Shown: piece by piece, positions 57,369 to 64,000 of the stretch
Layout: each line of letters starts with the position of its first letter
How positions within the stretch are numbered: the first letter of the stretch is position 1
Program-made: the position numbers and the translations under genes
Notes under the pieces: generated by a model
Told to the model about the DNA's origin: nothing
Database searches by the model: none
What the model saw: the letters and a program-made list of their open reading frames with translations, nothing else
Assembly (NCBI GenBank): GCA_030247575.1
Contig: JAOTRV010000009.1
Coordinates: 62,001-126,000, forward strand
Direction of reading: 5' to 3'
Length of the DNA: 64,000 bases
Source of the DNA: Sulfuritalea sp.
GTDB taxonomy: Bacteria > Pseudomonadota > Gammaproteobacteria > Burkholderiales > Rhodocyclaceae

Positions 57369-58445
57369 ATGTTCTATAGAGAAAACGGTCAGTTCAAGAC
57401 CTCGTACAAGTCGGATCAGCAGATATTTCCGATCCCGCAGGATCGCTGGGCGATTGTCGCCATCGTGGCTCTGGCCTTTTTCGCCGTCCCCATGATGGTC
57501 GACGAGTACCTGTTCCGCGCGATCCTGATCCCGTTCCTGATCCTGTCCCTGGCGGCGCTCGGGGTGAATATCCTGGTCGGCTATTGCGGGCAGATCACGC
57601 TCGGCGCCGGCGCCTTCATGGCGGTGGGCGCCTATGCGGCCTACAATTTTCTGATTCGCGTCAGCGGCATGCCGGCACTGGGCGCCATCCTGCTGGGCGG
57701 CTTGACGGCCGCTGCCGTCGGCATCGTGTTCGGCATCCCCAGCCTGCGCGTGCGCGGCCTTTATCTTGCGGTGGCCACGCTGGCGGCGCAATTCTTCTGG
57801 GACTGGGCCTTCCTGCGCGTCAAGTGGTTCACCAACGACGCATCCTCGGGTTCGGTTTCGGTGGCGGACATCTCGGTGTTCGGCTGGACCATCGACTCGC
57901 CGAGCGACAAATATCTTTTCTGCCTCGGCATCCTGGTGATCTTCAGCCTCATGGCGAAGAACATGGTGCGCGGCAGCATCGGCCGGCAATGGATGGCGAT
58001 TCGTGACATGGACGTGGCGGCCACGGTGATCGGCATCCGCCCGATGTACGCCAAGCTGACGGCCTTCGCCGTGAGTTCCTTCTATGTCGGCGTCGCCGGC
58101 GCCTTGTGGGGCTTCGTCCATCTCGGCTCCTGGGAGCCGGCGGCATTCTCGATCGACCGTTCCTTCCAGTTGCTGTTCATGGTCATCATCGGCGGCATGG
58201 GGGCGATCGCCGGCAGTTTTTTCGGCGCCGCGTTCATCGTGATCCTGCCGATTTTCCTCAACCAGTTGCTGCCCGTCATCGGCGGCTGGTTCGGGCTGGA
58301 GGTTTCGATCGCACTCGTGTCGCACGTCGAGATCATGATCTTCGGCGCGCTCATCGCGTTCTTCCTGATCGTCGAACCGCATGGCATTGCGCGCCTGTGG
58401 TCGACGGGCCGGGAGAAGTTGCGACTGTGGCCCTTCCCGCATTGA
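57369..58445 (+). CDS. livM: Branched-chain-type ABC permease LivM
   Basis: The 358-residue permease has a soluble N-terminal segment followed by about nine helices. The LivM signature is visible (YCGQITLGAGAFMAVGAYAA; NMVRGSIGRQWMAIRDMDVA, ATVIGIRP). The Shine-Dalgarno (acgggga) lies between mini-ORF 2 and the ATG. It pairs with LivH. Confidence 0.93.
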   Translation: MFYRENGQFKTSYKSDQQIFPIPQDRWAIVAIVALAFFAVPMMVDEYLFRAILIPFLILSLAALGVNILVGYCGQITLGAGAFMAVGAYAAYNFLIRVSGMPALGAILLGGLTAAAVGIVFGIPSLRVRGLYLAVATLAAQFFWDWAFLRVKWFTNDASSGSVSVADISVFGWTIDSPSDKYLFCLGILVIFSLMAKNMVRGSIGRQWMAIRDMDVAATVIGIRPMYAKLTAFAVSSFYVGVAGALWGFVHLGSWEPAAFSIDRSFQLLFMVIIGGMGAIAGSFFGAAFIVILPIFLNQLLPVIGGWFGLEVSIALVSHVEIMIFGALIAFFLIVEPHGIARLWSTGREKLRLWPFPH

Positions 58446-58536
58446 TAGTCGCAGGCGAGGTACGGGTAATATGGCCGCACGTCGCAGATCGGTTTTATTG
58501 CAGGCGTAACACTAAATCATCCTTGGAGGAGAAAAA

Positions 58537-59871
58537 ATGAAACTACGCAAACTTGCTGTCGCCGCATCGGTCGCCGCGATCGGCCTGTCCGCTTTATTCA
58601 CCACGCCGGCGGCCTTCGCGGCCGAAGAGCAGTTCTTTCCGGTACTCGCATACCGCACCGGCGCTTATGCTCCCAACGGCACGCCATGGGCCAACGGCTT
58701 TGTCGATTACATGAAGCTGACCAACGCGCGCGGCGGCGTCAATGGCGTCAAGATGATCTGGGAGGAATGCGAAACCGGCTACGCCACCGACCGCGGCGTC
58801 GAGTGCTACGAGCGCCTGAAGGGCAAGCATGGCGGCGCTACTGCGGTGCAGCCGCTGTCCACCGGCATCACCTTCGCGCTGACCGAGAAGGCCCCGGTTG
58901 ACAAGATCCCCGTCATCACCGCCGGCTACGGCCGCAGCGAGTCGCAGGACGGTTCCGTTTTCGGCTGGAACTTCCCGCTGGTGGGCACCTACTGGATGGG
59001 CGCCGACGTGCTGGTTCAGCATCTCGCCAAGAAGGAAGGCGGGTTCGACAAGCTGAAGGGCAAGAAGATTGCGCTCGTCTATCACGACAGCCCCTACGGC
59101 AAGGAGCCGATCGCCCTGCTGCAGGAACGCGCCAAGATGCACGGCTTCGATCTTTCCCTGCTGCCGGTCGCTCACCCGGGTGTCGAGCAGAAGGCCACCT
59201 GGCTGCAGATCCGCCAGAACAAGCCCGACTACGTTTTCCTCTGGGGCTGGGGCGTGATGAATTCGACGTCGATCAAGGAAGCGCAGGCCACGGGCTATCC
59301 GCGCGAGAAGATGTACGGCGTGTGGTGGTCGGGTGCCGAGCCTGATGTCAAGGACGTCGGCGACGGCGCCAAGGGCTACAACGCGCTGGCCATGCAGCAC
59401 GGCGCCGAGCCGAATGCCAAGGTCGTCAAGGAGATCCTCGAGAAGCTGCACGCCAAGGGCCAGGGCACGGGTCCGAAGGAGGAAGTCGGCCAGGTGCTGT
59501 ACATGCGCGGCGTGATTTCGTCCATGCTTCAGGTCGAAGGCGTGCGCGCGGCGCAGGGTCGTTACGGCAAGGGCAAGCGGATCACCGGCGAGCAGATGCG
59601 CTGGGGTCTGGAGAACATCAACCTCGACCAGAAGACGCTGGACAGCCTGGGCTTCGCCGGCGTGATGCGTCCGGTGCAGACCTCCTGCCTCGACCACATG
59701 GGTTCGGCCTGGGCGCGGATCCACACCTGGGACGGCAAGAAGTGGAACTTCACGTCCGACTGGTATCAGGGCGACGAGAAGGTTCTGCGTCCTCTGGTGA
59801 TCAGCACGGCCGGCCGCTATGCCGAAGAGAAGAAGATCAAGCGGCGTACTGCTGACGATTGCAAGAAGTAA
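58537..59871 (+). CDS. Periplasmic substrate-binding protein of the Liv system
   Basis: The 444-residue protein has a signal peptide (KLRKLAVAASVAAIGLSALF, then TTPAAFA) and a type I periplasmic-binding fold (IALVYHDSPYGKEPIALLQE; RQNKPDYVFLWGWGVMN). The family in betaproteobacteria includes binding proteins for aromatic and other carboxylic acids as well as amino acids. A ttggaggag Shine-Dalgarno is strong. It is separated from livF by an inverted-repeat element, which may set its higher expression. Confidence 0.9.
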   Translation: MKLRKLAVAASVAAIGLSALFTTPAAFAAEEQFFPVLAYRTGAYAPNGTPWANGFVDYMKLTNARGGVNGVKMIWEECETGYATDRGVECYERLKGKHGGATAVQPLSTGITFALTEKAPVDKIPVITAGYGRSESQDGSVFGWNFPLVGTYWMGADVLVQHLAKKEGGFDKLKGKKIALVYHDSPYGKEPIALLQERAKMHGFDLSLLPVAHPGVEQKATWLQIRQNKPDYVFLWGWGVMNSTSIKEAQATGYPREKMYGVWWSGAEPDVKDVGDGAKGYNALAMQHGAEPNAKVVKEILEKLHAKGQGTGPKEEVGQVLYMRGVISSMLQVEGVRAAQGRYGKGKRITGEQMRWGLENINLDQKTLDSLGFAGVMRPVQTSCLDHMGSAWARIHTWDGKKWNFTSDWYQGDEKVLRPLVISTAGRYAEEKKIKRRTADDCKK

Positions 59872-60004
59872 TTCAGGGATCAGAGGCCAGGGATCAGGGA
59901 TCAGATTGTTGGCGGCGCTTAGCGCCGTATCCACATGCCTGATTCCGGTCCTTGGCCCTGCCCCCTCACTTCGCACCTCTGATCCCTGATCCCTGATCCC
60001 TGAA
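59872..60004. repeat. Inverted-repeat element between binding protein and livF
   Basis: TTCAGGGATCAG..CAGGGATCAGGGATCAG at the left and CTGATCCCTGATCCCTGATC..CCTGAA at the right form an imperfect inverted repeat around ~70 bases of spacer. The right end runs to the livF ATG. Such a stem could reduce read-through or protect the upstream mRNA. Confidence 0.7.
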
Positions 60005-60817
60005 ATGACTACCGCCAATATCCTTCTCAACGTCAATAGCATCGAGGTGATCTACAACCACGTCATCCTCGTGCTGAAGGGCGTCTCCCTGTCCGTGCCG
60101 GAAGGCAGCATCGTGGCCTTGCTGGGCGGCAACGGCGCCGGCAAGACGACCACCCTGCGCGCCGTCAGCAATCTGCTTCATGGCGAACGCGGAGAGGTCA
60201 CCAAAGGCTCGATCGAATGTCGCGGCGAACGGATTGAAGCGCTGACGCCGGCCGACCTGGTCAAGCGCGGCGTGGTACAGGTCATGGAAGGCCGCCATTG
60301 CTTCGGCCACCTGACCATTGAAGAAAACCTGATGACCGGCAGCTACACCCGCACCGACGGCCGGGCGGCCGTGGCGCAGACCCTGGAAAAGGTCTACAAC
60401 TACTTTCCGCGCCTGAAGACGCGGCGCACCAGCCAGGCGGCCTACACCTCGGGCGGCGAGCAGCAGATGTGCGCCATCGGGCGCGCCCTGATGGCGAATC
60501 CGACCATGGTGCTGCTCGACGAGCCATCGATGGGCCTGGCGCCGCAAATCGTCGATGAGGTGTTCGGCATCGTCAAGGACCTCAACCAGCGGGAAAAGGT
60601 GACCTTCCTTCTGGCCGAGCAGAACACCAACATGGCCCTGCGCTATGCCGACTTCGGCTACATCCTCGAAAACGGCCGCGTGGTCATGGAGGGTGCGGCA
60701 AAGGATCTGGCCAACAACGAGGACGTCAAGGAGTTCTACCTCGGCATCTCCTCGGGGGAGCGCAAGAGCTTCCGCGAGGCCAAGCATTACCGCCGCCGCA
60801 AACGCTGGCTCGCCTGA
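60005..60817 (+). CDS. livF: Branched-chain-type ABC transporter ATPase LivF
   Basis: The 270-residue second ATPase has Walker A (GGNGAGKTTTLRAVSN), the signature TSGGEQQMCAIGRAL and Walker B (MVLLDEPSMGLAP). The Shine-Dalgarno is poor because the repeat runs to the ATG. It is followed by a ~150-base gap with a hairpin. Confidence 0.93.
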   Translation: MTTANILLNVNSIEVIYNHVILVLKGVSLSVPEGSIVALLGGNGAGKTTTLRAVSNLLHGERGEVTKGSIECRGERIEALTPADLVKRGVVQVMEGRHCFGHLTIEENLMTGSYTRTDGRAAVAQTLEKVYNYFPRLKTRRTSQAAYTSGGEQQMCAIGRALMANPTMVLLDEPSMGLAPQIVDEVFGIVKDLNQREKVTFLLAEQNTNMALRYADFGYILENGRVVMEGAAKDLANNEDVKEFYLGISSGERKSFREAKHYRRRKRWLA

Positions 60818-60853
60818 GGACTGCGGATCACGCGGCGCGCTGCGGCGTTGCTC

Positions 60854-60887
60854 AAGGCCTCGTTTAGCGAACTAAACGTCGGCCTTT
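60854..60887 (+). terminator. Hairpin downstream of livF
   Basis: AAGGCC-T-CGTTTAG, loop CGAA, CTAAACG-TC-GGCCTT, then T and cgcgcc. The stem is strong but has a bulge and only a TTT tail. It may be a repeat-derived terminator or an attenuator before the PaaK-like gene. Nothing else in 60818-60965 looks coding. Confidence 0.5.
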
Positions 60888-60965
60888 CGCGCCTTGCATC
60901 GCTTGGTGCTCCACAGCCCTCGCAATCAGCGCCGTCAGCCACTCTTACCGAATTCGGAGCAGCAC

Positions 60966-62201
60966 ATGTCCAAATACTTTGACGCCCTCGAAACCCGTAC
61001 TGCCGACGAACGAAAGTCGACGCTGGCGACACGGCTGCCGCAGCAGATCGCGCATGCCAAGGCCAATACGGCGTACTTCGCCGAGTCGCTGAGGCTGTTC
61101 GATGCTGCGGCGATCACGTCGACGGCCGCCCTCGCCGGTTTGCCCGTGGTGCGCAAGAGTGACCTGATCGAACTGCAGAAGCAGCAGCCACCGTTCGGTG
61201 GTCTGGCGGCTTCGCACTGGGGCAGGCTCGGCCGCGTGTTTTCGTCGCCGGGTCCGATCTACGAACCGGAGGGACGCGTTGCGGATTACTGGCGTACGGC
61301 CCGTGCGCTCTACGCAGCGGGTTTTCGCGCCGGCGACCTGGTGCACAACAGTTTTTCCTATCACATGACCCCGGGCGCCTGGATTGTCGAAGCGGGCGCG
61401 CAGGCGCTGGGTTGTACGGTGTTCCCGGCCGGCGTCGGGCAGACCGAGCAGCAAGTGGCGGCGATGACCGACTTGGCCCCCAACGGCTATGTCGGCACGC
61501 CTTCCTTCCTGCGCATCCTGCTGGAGAAAGCCGACGAACTCGGTGTCAAGATTCCGTCGCTGACCAAGGCGCTGGTGTCGGGCGAGGCCTTCCTGCCGCC
61601 GGTGCGCGACGCGCTGTTGGCGCGCGGCATTGCCGGCTATCAGGCCTACGCCACGGCCGAACTGGGCGTCATCGCCTACGAGACCGAGGCGCGCGAGGGC
61701 CTGGTGATCGATGAGGGCGTGATCGTCGAAATCGTGCGTCCCGGCACGGGTGACCCCGTTGCGGTCGGCGAAGTCGGCGAGGTCGTAGTCACCACCTTCA
61801 ATACCGATTACCCGCTGATCCGTTTCGGCACCGGCGACTTGTCGGCCTTCCTGCCCGGAGTTTCACCCTGCGGCCGCACCAACATGCGGATCAAGGGCTG
61901 GATGGGGCGCGCCGATCAGACCACCAAGATCAAGGGCATGTTCGTTCATCCCGAGCAGGTGGCGGCGGTGATCAAGCGCCACCCGGAAATCGCGCGCGCG
62001 CGACTGGTGATAACAAACCCGGACAGCACCGACCAGATGACCCTCAACTGCGAAGCCGGCACATCCGGCGTGGAACTGGAGAAGGCCATCGCCGAGACCG
62101 TGCGCGACGTGACGAAGCTGCGCGCCGAGGTGAAACTGGTGGCCGTCGGCAGCCTGGCCAACGACGGCAAGGTCATCGAGGACGTCCGAAAATATGACTG
62201 A
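60966..62201 (+). CDS. PaaK-like (phenylacetate-CoA ligase family) protein
   Basis: The 411-residue protein follows the phenylacetate-CoA ligase fold: N-terminal PQQIAHAKANTAYFAESL and central YHMTPGAWIVEAGAQALGCT, then VSGEAFLPPVRD, TTFNTDYPLIRFGTGDLSAF and the C-terminal KGMFVHPEQVAAVIKR. The usual Ser/Thr/Gly-rich ATP motif (SSGTTGKP type) is replaced by FSSPGPIYEPEG. It may be a diverged ligase or a partner of the CoA transferase. The start overlaps nothing, and the stop overlaps the next gene by 8 bases. Confidence 0.85.
   Translation: MSKYFDALETRTADERKSTLATRLPQQIAHAKANTAYFAESLRLFDAAAITSTAALAGLPVVRKSDLIELQKQQPPFGGLAASHWGRLGRVFSSPGPIYEPEGRVADYWRTARALYAAGFRAGDLVHNSFSYHMTPGAWIVEAGAQALGCTVFPAGVGQTEQQVAAMTDLAPNGYVGTPSFLRILLEKADELGVKIPSLTKALVSGEAFLPPVRDALLARGIAGYQAYATAELGVIAYETEAREGLVIDEGVIVEIVRPGTGDPVAVGEVGEVVVTTFNTDYPLIRFGTGDLSAFLPGVSPCGRTNMRIKGWMGRADQTTKIKGMFVHPEQVAAVIKRHPEIARARLVITNPDSTDQMTLNCEAGTSGVELEKAIAETVRDVTKLRAEVKLVAVGSLANDGKVIEDVRKYD
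61012..61038 (+). repeat. Dispersed short repeat, copy in the PaaK-like gene
   Basis: GAAAGTCGACGCTGGCGACA then CGGCTGC, encoding RKSTLATRLP near the N-terminus. It is read in a different frame from the cusB copy. Confidence 0.65.
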
Positions 62202-63402
62202 AGCACGCGGACCCCTCGCCGGTCTGCGTATCCTCGACCTGACCCGCCTGTTGCCGGGTCCGGTGGCGACCATGCACCTGGCGGATCTCGGCGCCGAGGT
62301 AATCAAGATCGAAGACACCGGCGCCGGCGACTATGCCCGCGCCATGGGTCCGGGCGAACGCAAGGCCGGCGGCAAAGGTGCTACTGGCGACAGCCTGTTC
62401 TTCCGCATGGTCAATCGCAACAAGAAGAGCCTGCGCCTGGATTTGAAGCAGGCCGCCGGCGTCGAGGCCTTCATGCGTCTGGCCACCGATGCCGACGTGA
62501 TTTTCGAGAGCTTTCGCCCCGGCGTCGTGGACAAGCTGGGCATCGGCTACGAAGCCGTGCGGGCCGTCAATCCGCGCATTGTCTATTGCGCGATCACCGG
62601 CTATGGACAGACCGGCCCCTGGGCCGAGCTGGCCGGTCACGACATCAATTACCTCGCTACTTCCGGGCTGCTCGACCAGATCGGCACCCACGACGGCACG
62701 GCCAGCGGTCCGCCGGCGATTCCCAATCTGCAGGTCGGCGACCTGCTGGGGGGGGCGCTCACTCCCTTGCTCGGCGTCCTCGCCGCGGTGATCGGCGCCA
62801 GGGCGACGGGGCAGGGCAGCCATGTCGACGTGGCGATGACCGATGCCGTGCTGGCCCACACCATCTTTCCGCTGGTCACCACCCAGGTGTTCGGACAACC
62901 GGTGCCGCGCGGCGCAGATCTGCTGACCGGCGGCGTGCCCTGCTACGGCGTTTATCGCACCGCGGACGACCGCTACCTTGCCGTCGGCGCCCTGGAGCCC
63001 AAATTCTGGCAGTCGCTTTGCGCCGCCATCGAGCGGCCCGACCTGGCGCCCTTCGGCCTGACCATGGGCAGCGAAGGCCGGCGCGTCAAGGGCGAACTGG
63101 CCGCCGTGCTCGCGTCCCGCCCGCTCGCCGATTGGGAACCCGTCTTTGCTGCCGCCGACTGCTGCGTCACGCCGATTCTGCGCATGGACGAGGTGATCAG
63201 GCACCCGCAAATGGTCGCCCGCGATATGGTGGTCGAGGTCGCCGGCACCAAACAGTTCGCGCCGCCCTTCAAGCTCTCCGCCTGGCCTTGGGCCGACGCC
63301 GCGCCCGCGCCGGCCGCGGGCGCCGACAGTGAGGCCTTGCTGAAGGCCGCGGGCTACACGGAATCCGAGATTGCACGACTACGCGATTCCGGAGTAATTT
63401 AG
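62194..63402 (+). CDS. Class III CoA transferase (CaiB/BaiF family)
   Basis: The 402-residue enzyme moves CoA between acyl groups or racemises 2-methylacyl-CoA. The N-terminus GLRILDLTRLLPGPVATMHL and the segment ADLGAEVIKIED are typical. The candidate catalytic Asp is in NLQVGDLLGGALTP, and GQGSHVDVAMTDAVLAH follows. It overlaps the PaaK-like gene, so the two are translated together. They probably activate or transfer the same acid that the Liv system imports. Confidence 0.92.
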   Translation: MTEARGPLAGLRILDLTRLLPGPVATMHLADLGAEVIKIEDTGAGDYARAMGPGERKAGGKGATGDSLFFRMVNRNKKSLRLDLKQAAGVEAFMRLATDADVIFESFRPGVVDKLGIGYEAVRAVNPRIVYCAITGYGQTGPWAELAGHDINYLATSGLLDQIGTHDGTASGPPAIPNLQVGDLLGGALTPLLGVLAAVIGARATGQGSHVDVAMTDAVLAHTIFPLVTTQVFGQPVPRGADLLTGGVPCYGVYRTADDRYLAVGALEPKFWQSLCAAIERPDLAPFGLTMGSEGRRVKGELAAVLASRPLADWEPVFAAADCCVTPILRMDEVIRHPQMVARDMVVEVAGTKQFAPPFKLSAWPWADAAPAPAAGADSEALLKAAGYTESEIARLRDSGVI

Positions 63403-63406
63403 CGGC

Positions 63407-64000
63407 GTGCTGACCACGCCCATTCCCGCCCTAACGCCCGCCCTTGCCCTTCTTCCCGACTTCGCCCTGATCCTGCTGGGCAGCGGCCTGCGCCGCGTGC
63501 TGCATCTGGGAGACCATTTCTGGAGCGGTCTCGAAAAGCTGATCTATTTCGTGCTCTTTCCGGCCCTGCTGTTCAACGGGCTGGTGAAGACGCGCATCGA
63601 CTGGGCGGCGGCCGGGCCGCTGCTGGCGGTGGCCATGGGGGCCATGGCCACCGGCATCGTGCTGGGCTACGGGGCGAAATTCTTCCGCCTGACGCCGATG
63701 TCCTTCGCCTCCCAGTACCAGTGTGCCTTCCGCTTCAATTCCTACATCGGCTTGGCGGTGGCCGGCAAGCTCTATGGCGTGCCGGGCATCGCGGCCATGG
63801 CCATCGTCGTCGGCGTCATGGTGCCGCCGGCCAACATGGCGGCGGTATGGATGCTGGCGCGCCACGGCGATGCCAGCGTCTGGCGCGAACTGGCGCGGAA
63901 TCCGCTTATCATTGCCACGGTGGCCGGCGCCACGGCGAACGTGGCCGGCTTCCAGCCGCCCGAGCCCTTGCTGCAATTTCTCGGCCGCCTCGGCGAAGCC
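63407..64000 (+). CDS. AEC-family permease, 3'-truncated by the window edge
   Basis: The first 198 codons of an auxin-efflux-carrier (AEC) family permease are visible, with several membrane helices (LPDFALILLGSGLRRVL; LLAVAMGAMATGIVLGYGAK) and the pattern FRFNSYIGLAVAGKLYGVPG. The start is GTG, 4 bases after the previous stop, and the frame is open to the end of the window. The family moves anionic organic acids, which fits this operon. Confidence 0.85.
   Translation, partial: MLTTPIPALTPALALLPDFALILLGSGLRRVLHLGDHFWSGLEKLIYFVLFPALLFNGLVKTRIDWAAAGPLLAVAMGAMATGIVLGYGAKFFRLTPMSFASQYQCAFRFNSYIGLAVAGKLYGVPGIAAMAIVVGVMVPPANMAAVWMLARHGDASVWRELARNPLIIATVAGATANVAGFQPPEPLLQFLGRLGEA

Noticed and set aside
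59872-60004. CRISPR-like short repeats (GATCCCTGATCCCT)
   Set aside because: The units are 8 bp, directly adjacent and inverted between the two ends; there are no spacers and no cas genes.

Overview
The window is GC-rich, gene-dense chromosomal DNA from a betaproteobacterium. The gltBD-glmUS order, a liv transporter wrapped in CoA-ligase and CoA-transferase genes, a fused isobutyryl-CoA mutase, DsrE/TusA sulfur carriers and duplicated heavy-metal RND pumps would suit the Rhodocyclales. That placement is an inference from gene content, not an alignment. I saw no rRNA, tRNA, CRISPR array, transposase or integrase.

Layout. (1) 1-8.3 kb: nitrogen assimilation and amino-sugar synthesis (gltB partial, gltD, glmU, glmS), one co-oriented run. 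(2) 8.4-14.4 kb: a sulfur/redox locus. An ArsR-rhodanese regulator is divergent from a secreted protein (frameshifted), a DsrE protein, a Tat-exported four-cluster Fe-S protein, an NrfD-like membrane subunit, a multihaem cytochrome c, an unknown protein and a hemerythrin. (3) 14.7-22.5 kb: DUF2147, a metallo-beta-lactamase/cyclic-nucleotide-binding protein, HIG1, a B12-binding radical SAM protein, DUF454 and an EF-G paralogue. (4) 22.6-27.2 kb, minus strand: a metal operon running from a Met-rich exported protein to a copper P-type ATPase. (5) 27.6-29.1 kb: a TetR regulator with a DsrE-TusA-Cys-rich operon. (6) 29.2-36.2 kb, minus strand: a first heavy-metal RND system plus DUF411. (7) 36.4-44.8 kb, plus strand: a CusRS two-component system, CusF and a CusCBA pump whose three copper-relay methionines are all conserved. 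(8) 44.9-53.1 kb: DUF302, hemerythrin, an AraC regulator divergent from icmF, a cation diffusion facilitator, 3-hydroxybutyryl-CoA dehydrogenase and a Crp/Fnr regulator. (9) 53.4-64 kb: acyl-CoA synthetase, livGHM, binding protein, livF, a PaaK-like protein, a CaiB-type CoA transferase and a partial AEC permease. This reads as an uptake-and-activation operon for a carboxylic or aromatic acid.

How the parts connect. Copper handling is spread over three transcription units. Two minus-strand promoters about 9 kb apart (27.37 and 36.28 kb) carry nearly the same response-regulator box, so CusR probably controls both. Two sulfane-sulfur modules have their own repressors, ArsR-rhodanese and TetR, each with visible candidate operators.

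The least expected content is in small repeats. Two diverged copies of one spacer element, before gltD and before livG, each form a complete mini-ORF whose stop overlaps the next start. A tandem 89-bp repeat between livH and livM forms two more chained mini-ORFs. A separate short repeat of about 24 bp recurs about eleven times, between genes and in frame inside genes. Several single-base frameshifts, mostly at G or C runs, break small genes and may be sequence errors.
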